Assembly (NCBI RefSeq): GCF_009847015.1
Contig: NZ_WVEM01000002.1
Span: 336,704-400,703, forward strand
Reading direction: 5' to 3'
From: Sunxiuqinia indica
GTDB taxonomy: Bacteria > Bacteroidota > Bacteroidia > Bacteroidales > Prolixibacteraceae
DNA length: 64,000 bases
A program made the translations under genes and the position numbers. Shown in pieces: positions 36,342 through 46,700 of this stretch (position 1 is its first letter; each line of letters opens with the position of its first letter). Below the pieces are notes generated by a model that searched no databases, had not been told where the DNA came from, and was given only the letters and a program-made list of their open reading frames with translations.

Positions 36342-36740
36342 TTATCTACCGTTGAAATATTTTAGTTTTTCTATCAAAACATCAGTGCCTTTATTTTTAT
36401 CGAAGAAATAATCAGCTCCCATTCTTAAACAAACATTTTTAGTCTGAATATTCAGTGATAGAATTATTACAATAATATTCAATCTGGTTTTTCTTATTTT
36501 TTTCAGAATGTCCAATCCATTTCCGTCCGGGAGTCTTAAATCCAGAATAACCAATTGTGGCTCTTCGTTTTTAATCATTTCAAATGCTCCATTATATGTA
36601 TTAGATATCCCTGCAAGTGCTAAATTCCCGAAATCATCGATCTTATTTTTTATCCATCCAGCCACTTCAGCATTATCTTCTACTAAAACAATCTTTACGG
36701 GGTGGGAGCTGGAGGCTATTCGGTTTCTTAGAGCTGTCAT
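36342..36740 (-). CDS. Single-domain response regulator
   Basis: 132 residues forming one receiver domain and no output domain. Acidic pair E21-D22, phospho-acceptor D67 (VILDLRLPDGNG) and the conserved Lys in FDKNKG are present. It probably relays phosphate or acts by protein contact. It lies 64 bases after the hybrid kinase gene, a likely partner. The N-terminal 14 residues before the first strand are an extension that may reflect a later start. Confidence 0.9.
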   Translation of the reverse strand: MTALRNRIASSSHPVKIVLVEDNAEVAGWIKNKIDDFGNLALAGISNTYNGAFEMIKNEEPQLVILDLRLPDGNGLDILKKIRKTRLNIIVIILSLNIQTKNVCLRMGADYFFDKNKGTDVLIEKLKYFNGR

Positions 36741-36804
36741 AGCTAAAATTGTGGCAATAATCGGCTTATAAATTCAGAATTTATAATCTGGGATGAGCAA
36801 CAAA

Positions 36805-38826
36805 TCAACTTTTTAATAATTCGCTTGAAGAAAGAATGTGTTTCTCGATGGTTTTTAATATTTGTTCTTTACTAACCGGCTTGGATAGAAAATCGATACA
36901 ACCCGCTTCTAATGCTTTCTGTTTTTCTTGATTAAAGACGTATGCTGAATAAGCGACAATCGGAACTTCTTTCCGGATTGCTTTAATTTTACTCGTCGCT
37001 TCCAATCCGTCCATCACCGGCATTTTTATATCCATTATTATGATATCAAACGAAGGATCCTTGCTGAAAATGTCTACCGCTTCTTTTCCGTTAGAAGCGT
37101 GTACAAGTTGACATTGTTCTTTTTTGAGAATTGCTTCAAGAAGCACGTAATTTGACATCTCATCTTCTGCAATTAGGATTTTTTTACCAGCCAATTTCAA
37201 ATTAGGTGAGTCTTCGTTGCGTTCATGCACCGAATTTATGTTTGTACTTTTGAAGATATGAAGTGGAACAGAAAAGAAAAAAGTAGTTCCTTTTCCAGAC
37301 TCGGATTCAAACCAAATATCCCCTCCCAGTTTTCCCGCTAGTTTTTTAGCAATCGTCAAGCCAAGGCCATTTCCGTCGTAAGTTCTGCATAAGCCGGAAT
37401 CAGCTTGTCGAAAAGGCTCAAATACGGTATCCTGGTGTTTGGAGTCTATACCAATTCCGGTATCCTGAACCGAAAAAATAAGATTTTTACCTTTTGTTTT
37501 TGCTGATAAACTTACTTTCCCTTGCGAGGTAAATTTAAGTGCATTATTGACAAGCTTTTTCAGGATTTGAAAAAGCTTGATTTTATCAATTACAATCGTC
37601 TGATCTTTTAAAGCTGGGGCAATTTCAGATTCAAATAAAACAGCTGTCTTTGCAAATCGGACTTTTTGTTCGTTTACAAAGGTTTGAAGCTCTTTCGTGA
37701 GCTCCACTTTTTCTTCGCAAAGGGTATGAATTCCACTGTCAAGTTTTGATACCTCAACCAGGTCGGTAACAGTGTTGACAAGTCGCTCACCACTCTCGCG
37801 CATAATCCGAATAAATTCTCTTTTTTCTTCTTTCGAATAATTGTAGCTATCGTCTTCAAAGAAATTGATAAAGCCCAATATTCCGTTAAGCGGAGTACGA
37901 ATTTCGTGACTGATATTGTTTAAAAATGCAGATTTAAGTTTTTCCGATTCTTCTGCTTTTTCTTTTGCGGCAATTAATTCCAGTTCCATCTGTTTTCTGG
38001 ATGTGATGTCGTCGATAGTTGCCAGGTAAGTATTTTGTCCGTTCTTTTTTAAAAATGCAGTGGAAATTAACAGTGTTTTAATAGTCGATACGCCATCTCG
38101 CAGGAGTTCTATTGAAATTTCCTTTTTATTGTATTCAGCCTTTTGGGTGATGGTATTGCGAATGATCTCTGAAAGCTGGCACTTTATACATGCACTGGCA
38201 AAACCACAATTAATGGTTCTGTTTCGAGTGCTTTCACAATTGAGAATGTCTCCAATTCGCTTATTAAAAAGGTTTTCATTGTCTACGTTGAATTTTAATA
38301 TCCCCTTGTGGTTGATTCGGATAATCCTTGATTCCTCGTCAAAAAGAATGATTGTTGATGGTGTCTTGTTGAAAATGGTGTTCAATTCGAGTTCGTTCTC
38401 GGCTGCAATATTGCGCGATTCTTTCAATCGCATTTCATAGTTTTTTCTTTTAGAAATATCACGGCCGCTGCTTAAAACTAACTTTTGATTGTCTATTTCA
38501 ATGAGTTTTGAAACGATTTCAACATAGATTAACTGATTGTATTTGGTGATGTAATTCGTTTCAAAACTAAACATCCCTTTTTGTCGGATGATTTCAATCC
38601 TTTTATCCCAATTTGTAAGGATATCATCAGAAGCAAAATCGCCAATATTCATTGATGCAAACTCGTCTCTTGAATACCCAAGCGTTTTGCAGGCGTAGTC
38701 GTTAACCTTAAGTATGTTTCCGTCAAAATCGTGCAGAAACATGGCATCATTTATTTCATTAAAAAGCAGTTCAAATTTTTTGCTTCGCTTTTTCTTTTCC
38801 TTCACGTTTCTTTCTCCTCTGCCCAT
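36805..38826 (-). CDS. Hybrid PAS sensor histidine kinase / response regulator
   Basis: 673 residues with no transmembrane helix, so a cytoplasmic sensor. Order: PAS1 (about 18-130), PAS2 (about 150-275), HisKA with H307 (FLNNISHEIRTPLNG), HATPase_c (about 410-530; NALKFT, DTGIGI, GNGLGLTIAKKL) and a C-terminal receiver (about 547-667) with D599. PAS2 contains C197, C207, C213 and C216 in a compact cluster that could bind a metal or act as a redox switch. ATG 38826 is kept, but GTG at 38805 (residue 8) has an AGGAG site 8 bases upstream and may be the true start. Confidence 0.93.
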   Translation of the reverse strand: MGRGERNVKEKKKRSKKFELLFNEINDAMFLHDFDGNILKVNDYACKTLGYSRDEFASMNIGDFASDDILTNWDKRIEIIRQKGMFSFETNYITKYNQLIYVEIVSKLIEIDNQKLVLSSGRDISKRKNYEMRLKESRNIAAENELELNTIFNKTPSTIILFDEESRIIRINHKGILKFNVDNENLFNKRIGDILNCESTRNRTINCGFASACIKCQLSEIIRNTITQKAEYNKKEISIELLRDGVSTIKTLLISTAFLKKNGQNTYLATIDDITSRKQMELELIAAKEKAEESEKLKSAFLNNISHEIRTPLNGILGFINFFEDDSYNYSKEEKREFIRIMRESGERLVNTVTDLVEVSKLDSGIHTLCEEKVELTKELQTFVNEQKVRFAKTAVLFESEIAPALKDQTIVIDKIKLFQILKKLVNNALKFTSQGKVSLSAKTKGKNLIFSVQDTGIGIDSKHQDTVFEPFRQADSGLCRTYDGNGLGLTIAKKLAGKLGGDIWFESESGKGTTFFFSVPLHIFKSTNINSVHERNEDSPNLKLAGKKILIAEDEMSNYVLLEAILKKEQCQLVHASNGKEAVDIFSKDPSFDIIIMDIKMPVMDGLEATSKIKAIRKEVPIVAYSAYVFNQEKQKALEAGCIDFLSKPVSKEQILKTIEKHILSSSELLKS
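38814..38818 (-). promoter_or_regulatory. Shine-Dalgarno site favouring a GTG start of the hybrid kinase
   Basis: AGGAG on the minus strand lies 8 bases before GTG 38805, inside the reading frame opened by ATG 38826, which itself has no such site. It suggests the kinase may lack the first seven residues. Confidence 0.4.
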
Positions 38827-38994
38827 CTCTAAATTTTATATCTGCGTCGCTATTTTTCCGGATACAAAGATGGAAGGGTTTAAAGTTTATTGCAATAAGC
38901 AGATTGCTTAATCTCGTGTTTGAGTATTCTTATCTTCTGAAGAGGTGAACAACGGAAATTGGATGTTCAGAAAAATGGAAAGTAGTTAAAAAGG

Positions 38995-39636
38995 TTAATC
39001 GTCGAGTGAGGTTAAACCCGATCGGATAGCATATTTGGTTAGTTCGGGCAGGGTTCGTAACTCGAGTTTATCCATAATATTCTTCCGGTGTGTGTCTACT
39101 GTTTTTGAGCTAAGGAAAAGAATTGTCCCGATTTCTTTTGACGATTTTCCTTCGGCAATTAACTGAAGAATTTCTTTTTCACGTTGGCTTAAATCGGTTT
39201 CTTCTTCCTCTGAGTTATTAATTAATTCATTAATGGCAACTTCCGAAATTTTGTTACAAACGTACTTTTTGTTAGCAATAACCGTGTTTATGGCTTTTAT
39301 CAGTTCACTTGCGTCGGCATCTTTCAATATATAACCAAAAGCACCAGCATTAAACATACCGGTCACAAACCTTTTGTTGGAGTGCATCGATAAGGCGATT
39401 ATTTTACATTCTGGATTCTCCTTAACAATCTGACGGGTGGCTTCAATTCCGTTTAAACCGGGCATGGCGATGTCCATTACTACAACTTTAGGTTTTAGTT
39501 TAGAACATAGTTCCAAGGCCTCCCTTCCATTATCCGCTTCCCCCACTACTTTCATATTCGCGATTTTTTCAATTACATTTTTGAGACCATCGCGGAGAAT
39601 TTTGTGATCATCGACTAAAACGATTTCAATTTGCAT
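38995..39636 (-). CDS. NarL/FixJ (LuxR-type) response regulator
   Basis: 213 residues. Receiver domain (1-120) with D9-D10, phospho-acceptor D55 (VVMDIAMPGLNG) and the Lys in ILKDAD, then a GerE/LuxR helix-turn-helix (about 148-210; LSQREKEILQLIAEGKSSKE and SSKTVDTHRKNIMDKL). It should bind DNA when phosphorylated by the HisKA_3 kinase encoded 16 bases upstream, the normal partner class for NarL-type regulators. Confidence 0.95.
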   Translation of the reverse strand: MQIEIVLVDDHKILRDGLKNVIEKIANMKVVGEADNGREALELCSKLKPKVVVMDIAMPGLNGIEATRQIVKENPECKIIALSMHSNKRFVTGMFNAGAFGYILKDADASELIKAINTVIANKKYVCNKISEVAINELINNSEEEETDLSQREKEILQLIAEGKSSKEIGTILFLSSKTVDTHRKNIMDKLELRTLPELTKYAIRSGLTSLDD

Positions 39637-39652
39637 TTATGCGGATGTTAGA

Positions 39653-41782
39653 TTATTCTAAAGGTATATAAATTTTAACTTCCGTTCCTTTTTTCATTTC
39701 TGAATAAATTGAAATTCTTCCATTCAGATTTTGAATCCGTTCTCTTACGGTAAAAAGACCAAACCCACCTTTGCCTATTTTTATTTGTGGTATGTTTTTG
39801 ACATTGAATCCCTTACCGTTGTCGGAAATCATGATTTCAAGTTCGCCATTCAAAGCTTTGAGAGAAATGTCAATATTTTTTGCTTGCGCATGTTTTACAC
39901 TATTATTGACTAACTCCTGTACTATTCGATATATGAAAATCAAATTAGATTCGGTGATTTGTAGCTCATTTACATTCGACGAAAATGTTGTTTTTATGCG
40001 GTGTTCCTCCTCTGTTTTTTCTGCAAGCCAATACAAGGTTTCAGTTAGACCAAGTTCGTACAACACAGGTGGACTAAGGTCGTAAGTTATCTTTCGGGTG
40101 TTTTCCAGTGCTTCTGAGATGTAGTTTATTACTGCTTTTAACTCATCCAGTATTTTGGGGCTGGTAGTATCTTTCTGAATATCTGTTAATTTCATTTTTG
40201 ATATGACTAGCAGTTGGCTTAAATGGTCATGAATATTGGCTGCAATTTCTTTTCGTTGTTTTTCCTCAGATAATGCAATTTCTGTTGTCAGCATTTTCAA
40301 CGATTTCTGGTATTCTTTTAGTTTCCCTTCCGTTTTTTTTCGTTTTGTGATATCTCGAATTACACTTACAACACCCAAGGACCATCCATCTTCTTCTTTT
40401 ATGGTTGAAACGGTATTCTCGGTTTCAATTATATTTCCGGTTTTATGTTTCATTTGAAATTCAGTGTGAAACACACCTTCTTTTTCAAGTTTCGGTACAC
40501 TTCGTTTTCCAAACTCTTCAAACATTTTCTGATTAATATGTAGCCGTTTCGTTTGTTTGCCTACAATCTCCTTTGGTGAATAACCAAAAATGCGTTCAAC
40601 GGCAGCATTAGCCAGTTTTATATTTCTAGCCTTAGGGTCAACTAATAGAACAGCTTCATCCAGATTATTAATAATTTTCTCCAACAGTATTCTCGACTCT
40701 TCAATTTTGTGCTCGTTTATTTTCTTTTCAGTGATGTCAAGAATGATGGCGATTATTGAGTCAACTCCTGAATGATCAATGACTTGAAGGTAGGAAAGCG
40801 TCTCGATGATCTGACCATCTTTGCGAACTGCCTGAGCTTCAAAATCATGGATGAATCTGTCCTGCATTAATTGTTTAATCATTAAATCTCTTTGTTTAGA
40901 GTTTGCCCAAATAGAAATCTTCTTTGTTGACTGATTGATCAGCTCTTCTTTTGAATACCCAAATAAATCGATGTAAGCTTGATTAACCTCCATTATTGCG
41001 CCGTCCGAAAGACGGGTAAAAACAATGGCAGTTGGGTTCATTTTAAAAAGTGTTGAAAACTTTGCTTCGCTTTCTTTCACCTTTTTCTCAGTCGTGTTTT
41101 GTTGGGTTGTGTCCCTGACCGTAGAAATCATTAAATTCTGATCAAAGACCGGTATGTTTTGGGCTTCTATAATCTTTTTTTTGCCGGTGCCGGTTGTAAT
41201 TTCGATATCCGTCCAAAGCATCTGGTTGGGGTCCCCGTCTTCAATAGCTTTAAACATCGTCTCTTTTATTTTCTCCCTGTATTTTTCATCCGGATAGACC
41301 TTCTCAAAAAAGCTGTCAACGTTATCCAAATCTTTTTCCGGCCAACCATATATTTTCGAGAAATTTTTATTCATAAATGTAGTGGTGCCAATATCCATTC
41401 TATTTACGGCAATTCCCAGAGGAAGATTCTTCAAGATGGTTTCGATGTAGACATTCCTTTCCTGCAAACTTTTTTTTACCTTTTCATTTTCAGCTGTTAG
41501 ATTTAAAAGATCCTGCTTTTGCAATTCCAGTTCCTGAATGTATTTTCTTTTTGCTTTTATTTCGCGTTGAATTAGTAAAAACAGAAGGGCTGAGGTTAGA
41601 AAAACAAACAACAGTCCTTTGTAGGTTTGAATCGTCGTTAAGGTAGAAACTGATAGTGTGCTGCCGAAAAGATGCAAAGTAAATTCATCGGAGAAGATGA
41701 TGTAAACGCAACTAGTAATCAAATAGATCAAGGAAATCTTGGTGGAGCTGTAAAACTTACTTTTTAGATTACTGATTGCCAT
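39653..41782 (-). CDS. Membrane PAS sensor histidine kinase (HisKA_3 type)
   Basis: 709 residues. Two N-terminal helices (about 13-33 and 48-70) flank a very short external loop, followed by a coiled coil and three PAS domains (about 105-230, 240-355 and 362-485), the last two with PAC-type ends (ILDITEKK and VIRDITKRKK). HisKA_3 carries H518 (KEIAANIHDHLSQ) and the HATPase domain (about 610-709) has ELVNNSVKHA and GKGGFGLFTVRERI. With so little periplasmic sequence, sensing is likely through the cytoplasmic PAS domains or the membrane. Forms an operon with the NarL-type regulator. Confidence 0.94.
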   Translation of the reverse strand: MAISNLKSKFYSSTKISLIYLITSCVYIIFSDEFTLHLFGSTLSVSTLTTIQTYKGLLFVFLTSALLFLLIQREIKAKRKYIQELELQKQDLLNLTAENEKVKKSLQERNVYIETILKNLPLGIAVNRMDIGTTTFMNKNFSKIYGWPEKDLDNVDSFFEKVYPDEKYREKIKETMFKAIEDGDPNQMLWTDIEITTGTGKKKIIEAQNIPVFDQNLMISTVRDTTQQNTTEKKVKESEAKFSTLFKMNPTAIVFTRLSDGAIMEVNQAYIDLFGYSKEELINQSTKKISIWANSKQRDLMIKQLMQDRFIHDFEAQAVRKDGQIIETLSYLQVIDHSGVDSIIAIILDITEKKINEHKIEESRILLEKIINNLDEAVLLVDPKARNIKLANAAVERIFGYSPKEIVGKQTKRLHINQKMFEEFGKRSVPKLEKEGVFHTEFQMKHKTGNIIETENTVSTIKEEDGWSLGVVSVIRDITKRKKTEGKLKEYQKSLKMLTTEIALSEEKQRKEIAANIHDHLSQLLVISKMKLTDIQKDTTSPKILDELKAVINYISEALENTRKITYDLSPPVLYELGLTETLYWLAEKTEEEHRIKTTFSSNVNELQITESNLIFIYRIVQELVNNSVKHAQAKNIDISLKALNGELEIMISDNGKGFNVKNIPQIKIGKGGFGLFTVRERIQNLNGRISIYSEMKKGTEVKIYIPLE

Positions 41783-41919
41783 GTTTTTGAATGTGTTGAA
41801 ATGTAAGATGACTACCGAAGGGTTAATGAGCCTGGTATTAACCTTCTAAAATACAACAATATAGATCTAGCGATTGTTTTATTCTGATTTCAGAGTTTAA
41901 CAACGACTTCCTGAAGATC

Positions 41920-42696
41920 TCAATGCTTGGAACGTGTATCTTCTTGTTCCTGTTTTTTTTCTTCTTCGTTCTGTTCTTTTATGGCTTCATCATGCTCTTT
42001 ATCCCCCGAAATATCCTGCTTACGTTTTTCAAGGTTATGGATGCTTTTTTTACGACCGTAAAGTATAAGTTGATCGTTAATGGTAACCTTGGTTTCGCTC
42101 TTTGGTGTACCCAAGTATGTGCCGTCATCTCGCTGAATACCAATTAGATTAATTCCTTCTCGCCACAATTGTAATTCACGAACCTTCTTATCTAACATCC
42201 AGTCCTCTTCATTCACTTCAATCACCGTTATTTCATAATCACCTTTCAAATCAAGCAACTCAACGTAATCCCTTATCTTCAACGTTGTAAATTTCTTCAG
42301 CGCCTTTTTAATAATTCTCACCAAAATACCTTCAATCCATTTGCTTCGCGAAACGAACCACAGCGAAAACATGCTGGCTACAATTACTCCGACACGGATG
42401 ATGTTCTCTGTTGAGCTTTGCCCGGTGTCGACAAAAGTTAGCATCAGTGATGTAATGGCAGAAATAATCCCAACATTACCAATTAGCATCAAAGACATTA
42501 CAATTTTTCGCCGCACAGGATGGTTTACGATGCTTTCAGCTTCATAGGTGGTATATCCAACACCTGTAAATGCCGAACGAGCTTGAAATTTTGCAGCCTG
42601 TTTAGATAATCCCGTATGAACTAACGCTTCTGTAGCAATTTTCGTTATTAGTACAGAAAGCGTAAAAATTACGATTAAACTAATCAAAGAAGCCAT
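41920..42696 (-). CDS. Membrane-anchored TrkA-C domain protein
   Basis: 258 residues. Helices near 1-20, 66-90 and 98-118 surround a loop containing RSAFTGVGYTTYEAE, and an RCK_C/TrkA-C domain occupies about 138-220 (VIEVNEEDWMLDKKVRELQL, GTYLGTPKSETKVTINDQLILYG with its acidic neighbours). The C-terminal tail (about 228-258) is highly charged, rich in Glu, Lys and Gln. TrkA-C domains bind small ligands such as c-di-AMP and gate ion transport; this protein lacks the nucleotide-binding RCK_N half and a full pore. It follows the porP-like gene by 43 bases and could be read through from the adhesin locus. Confidence 0.8.
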   Translation of the reverse strand: MASLISLIVIFTLSVLITKIATEALVHTGLSKQAAKFQARSAFTGVGYTTYEAESIVNHPVRRKIVMSLMLIGNVGIISAITSLMLTFVDTGQSSTENIIRVGVIVASMFSLWFVSRSKWIEGILVRIIKKALKKFTTLKIRDYVELLDLKGDYEITVIEVNEEDWMLDKKVRELQLWREGINLIGIQRDDGTYLGTPKSETKVTINDQLILYGRKKSIHNLEKRKQDISGDKEHDEAIKEQNEEEKKQEQEDTRSKH

Positions 42697-42739
42697 CTTC
42701 GTTAAATTTTGTTGATGTTGTTATTATTTTTGAATTCAA

Positions 42740-43669
42740 TTAAAAGAACCTTCTGCGGGTATAAGGTCGCTTGTAAAAGTCGTATTCGTATATCACGCGA
42801 ATCTCATGAGTTCCCAATTGGTACTTCTGGAATTCTTGCGTGATGGAATAGTCAACCGCATAACCTAACTTTATATTTTTAAAAGCCCTTATTTGCATAA
42901 CCGCTGCAACCGTATTATTTGTTCGATACATGGCACCAACCCAGAACTTATTATAGAATTGGACGTTTGCTGAAATATCAGCCTGTACGGGGGCACCGAT
43001 AGCTCCTTTTACCATTAAGGAGGGTTTAAACCTGATTTGTCGCTGTTTGCCAAAAATATATCCTCCAATAAGATAGGCGTAACGCAATTCGGCTAAAGAT
43101 GAATAGTTATTACGGTTGGCCTGAAACCCATTGTCAATAATTTGTGGGATCGAAAAACTGATGTAGTAATCCTTCGAATAAACCATAGCACCAATTCCCC
43201 AACTAACCATGAAATTAATGTGAACGTCTTCCATGAATAGCGGGTCGTCAATCCCATCAGGGTATAGTTTATACTGGGTTAACAGATTGTCGTAATTTAT
43301 AAATCCTGCTTTTAATCCTAGTCTCAGGTAGGTTTTCCAGTCTAAACGAACTTGGAAGGCATAATCAGCAGTTACAGTCAATCGTTTTTCATAACCAATC
43401 CGGTCATCAATGATATCCAGTCCGATACCGTTATTCTCATTTTTAATCGGGGAATAGAAGATGACTGATTTCGTTAGAGGAGCTCTGTCGTGACCAACGT
43501 AATAGCGGCGAGTGAAGGCCTGAACTCCAACCTTGTCCCACATGCCGGCATAGGCTGGATTTACGGTTTGCATGCTATTCATATATTGGGTGAAAATGGG
43601 GTCGGTTTGTGCTTGGGTTGAGATATGAAAAGCCATTACCATCATGAAAAGAACGAAACTTCTCTTCAT
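42740..43669 (-). CDS. Type IX secretion PorP/SprF-family membrane protein
   Basis: About 309 residues with a signal peptide (MKRSFVLFMMVMAFHIS, cleavage after TQA-Q). The mature start DPIFTQYMNSMQTVNPAYAG is the hallmark of PorP/SprF proteins, followed by barrel strands and the conserved NNGIGLDIIDDRIGYE segment. SprF-type proteins are dedicated outer-membrane partners needed for export of a cognate type B T9SS adhesin (SprB in F. johnsoniae). Its position 68 bases downstream of the giant adhesin gene is the expected pairing. The frame opens at ATG 43708, but ATG 43669 starts the signal peptide. Confidence 0.94.
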   Translation of the reverse strand: MKRSFVLFMMVMAFHISTQAQTDPIFTQYMNSMQTVNPAYAGMWDKVGVQAFTRRYYVGHDRAPLTKSVIFYSPIKNENNGIGLDIIDDRIGYEKRLTVTADYAFQVRLDWKTYLRLGLKAGFINYDNLLTQYKLYPDGIDDPLFMEDVHINFMVSWGIGAMVYSKDYYISFSIPQIIDNGFQANRNNYSSLAELRYAYLIGGYIFGKQRQIRFKPSLMVKGAIGAPVQADISANVQFYNKFWVGAMYRTNNTVAAVMQIRAFKNIKLGYAVDYSITQEFQKYQLGTHEIRVIYEYDFYKRPYTRRRFF

Positions 43670-43737
43670 GCAATTGGTAATTATATGTTGCTTTCTCCTT
43701 CCAGCCATTCCCGCTACGATATTATTAATAATATTCT

Positions 43738-46700
43738 TTAATACGAAATCATTACAAAACCTCTTTCCATATTTCCGTCTCCTTTGATTAAGATGTATAG
43801 GTAGTTACCTACCGGAAGTTTCTCACTGTCAAATTGACCTTCGTTTGTTCGGCTTCCATCCCACCATGCTTTTTCATAGCTGCCCCAGAAGCTTAAGTTT
43901 CCGTAATGTTCGTGTTCATACATTGATTCGCCCCAGCGATCAAAGATTAACAACTTCGCATTCGGATACTTGTCAATACAAACGATTTGGAAGAAATCGT
44001 GAATGCCATCACCATTTGGCGAGAATCCTTCAGGAATAAACAATTCACACTCTTCCTGGAAGTCCAGATATTCTGGATGTCCATCGAAATCAATATCATC
44101 GTCGTAGTAAATGCCATTGTTGTTTAAATCCTCATATTTCGTTGGGATCAAGTCATTGTCGTCATCCGTATCACGCCAGTCGCGGATTCCATCATTATCA
44201 AAGTCCTGCAGGTGTGGATTCGTTCCATATGGGTTTTCCGGGTCATTGGTATTGTAATTCCCGAAGAAATTGTCGTAAGCATCATCCAATCCATCTCCGT
44301 CAATATCCGAATATTCAGGAATTAGCTCGGCAATACCTTTTGCTCCAATGTCATAACCTTCAATATTATCCGGTACTCCATCGTTATCAGAATCAGTATC
44401 CAAGTAATCAGGAGTGCCATCGCCGTCAGTGTCAACTGCGTCAATGCCGACTTGTGAGCCTTGTTCATAAATATCATCCAACCCATTTCCATTTTCATCT
44501 AATCCACTTGGTGCAACATATTCACCTTCTGCCTGTGCTTCAATATTATCAATAATACCATCGTTGTCCGAATCAATATCCAAACTATTTGGTATTCCAT
44601 CACCATCTGAATCAATTGTCCGATCTCCTTCCTCCCAATCGACAATACCATCATTGTCATCATCAATATCAGTGCTATCGGCAACTCCATCACAATCCGA
44701 GTCAGCAAAAATGCTGATGTAAGCAATTCCCTGCGTACACATGCTATTGTAATTATCATCGCACACTTCATAAACAAAACTGTCGCGATAGGCGATGCCG
44801 CGTTCAAATTCGTAGCGGAATGTACCATCATCGAATATCGTCAACGTTCCCTGAGTTGGCTGAACCACTGGTGTGGTATTGATGATGAGCTGATCTCCAT
44901 TTGGATCGAAATCATTAATGGTTAAGCTTCCAACGATGTTATTACAGCTACCAGTGAAATTGTCAACCACAACTGTTGGAGGCTCATTTGGAGGCAATAC
45001 TGTCAATTGAACGAGCGCTTCGTCACACAATGTATCACATGGAATACCATCGTCACAGATGCTGTAAGTAAAGGCATCGGTTCCGGTGTAGTTGGCATTT
45101 GGCGTATATGTAATTGTAAAGTCGCTGTTTATTACGACTGTACCGTTACTTGGCTGGTTTGTAATAGTCAATGTTGATGCATCAATCGAGCCATTTGGAT
45201 CCGTGTCGTTGACCAAAATATCAATAATTGCAGCCAAGTTATGGATAATGGTTTCAGTATCATTCTGTGCATCTGGACGAGAATTACCATGGATGATAAC
45301 CTGTGCAATACAAGTTGAAACATTACCATTAACATCTGTCGCAGTAACCGTCACGTTATTTTGACCAACATTCAAACAGTTAAAGTCCGTTTTGCTTAAT
45401 TCTACAGAAGCTATTCCGCATTCATCGGAGCTTGCCAATACGATCATACTTTCACTAATTGATAATACATCGCTGGCATCCAGGAACAACTCAATATCCT
45501 GACAAACAATTCGTGGTGGAATTGTATCAGCAATTGTAACTGTAGAGCTACATGTCGCTGAGTTGCCGGCCAGGTCGGTAACTGTAATTGAAACCGGATT
45601 GTCTCCAATATTTGTACAGTCAAAATCTCCCTTGTTCACTAATATTGATGCAATGCTACAGTTATCATCGTAGGTATCCAATAATTGAGATGCAGAAACA
45701 GTCACCTGACCATTTGCACCAAGATACGTTGTAATGTCCTTACAATTTACGGTTGGCGCGATGGTGTCGAGCACTTGGATGGTTGTATTACATGTCGAGC
45801 TGTTGCCACTTTCATCGGTCACGGTCAAGACTACGGAAATAAATCCGCTGATATCAGCACAATCGAATTGACTGATGCTAACACTGAACAGCAAGTCACT
45901 TGCAGCAGTGCAATTGTCAGATGAACCGTTGCCAATAGTTTGAAGATCAATATCAGTCAATTGATAAACTCCGTTTTCATCCAACGTGACCGTCAGATCG
46001 TTACAAACTGCAATTGGCGGTTCATCATCCAATGCAATGATCCGGTGTTCAACAAAGCCAATATTATCGCAAGAGTCTTTGATGGCATAAGTACGGATTA
46101 CTTCAGCTCCATTTGCCGTAGTTGTTTGTACTACGGTATAAAGGCCGAATGAGCTTTCAACAATTCCAGATTGATCGCTGGCAGAACCTCCTGCTGTAAC
46201 AAATTCGGCATAGCTTGCATACGATGATGTGGTGTCGCCCAAACATACAATTTCAATATCTGCAGGAGCTGTCATTTCAGGACCTACATTGTCGAGTACT
46301 GTAATTACTTGCTGACATTGTGCCGTATTTCCGCAAGAGTCAGCTATTTCATAGGTTCTGATAATTTGCTCCGGACAAGTTCCCGGTGGGTAGGTTTCGT
46401 CAACCAGCGTGAATGTTTCGTTGACTATCCCACAATTATCAATAGCCAGTCCTCCACCGGCGATAAATGCTGCCAAATCTGTGAACGGTTCGGGTATTCC
46501 TTCCTCATAGCTAGTTGATACATTGGCAGGACATGAAATAGTCGGTTCTGTCAGGTCATGAATGTAGATGGTCTGTGTAGCAGTTGCCGTATCACCACAA
46601 AGATCTATTATCTGGTAAGTTCGTGTAACGGTTTCAGGACATCTCAATCCATCTGAGTTTTCAGAAATCATGGTGAATGTGCTTTGGTCGAGGCCACAGG

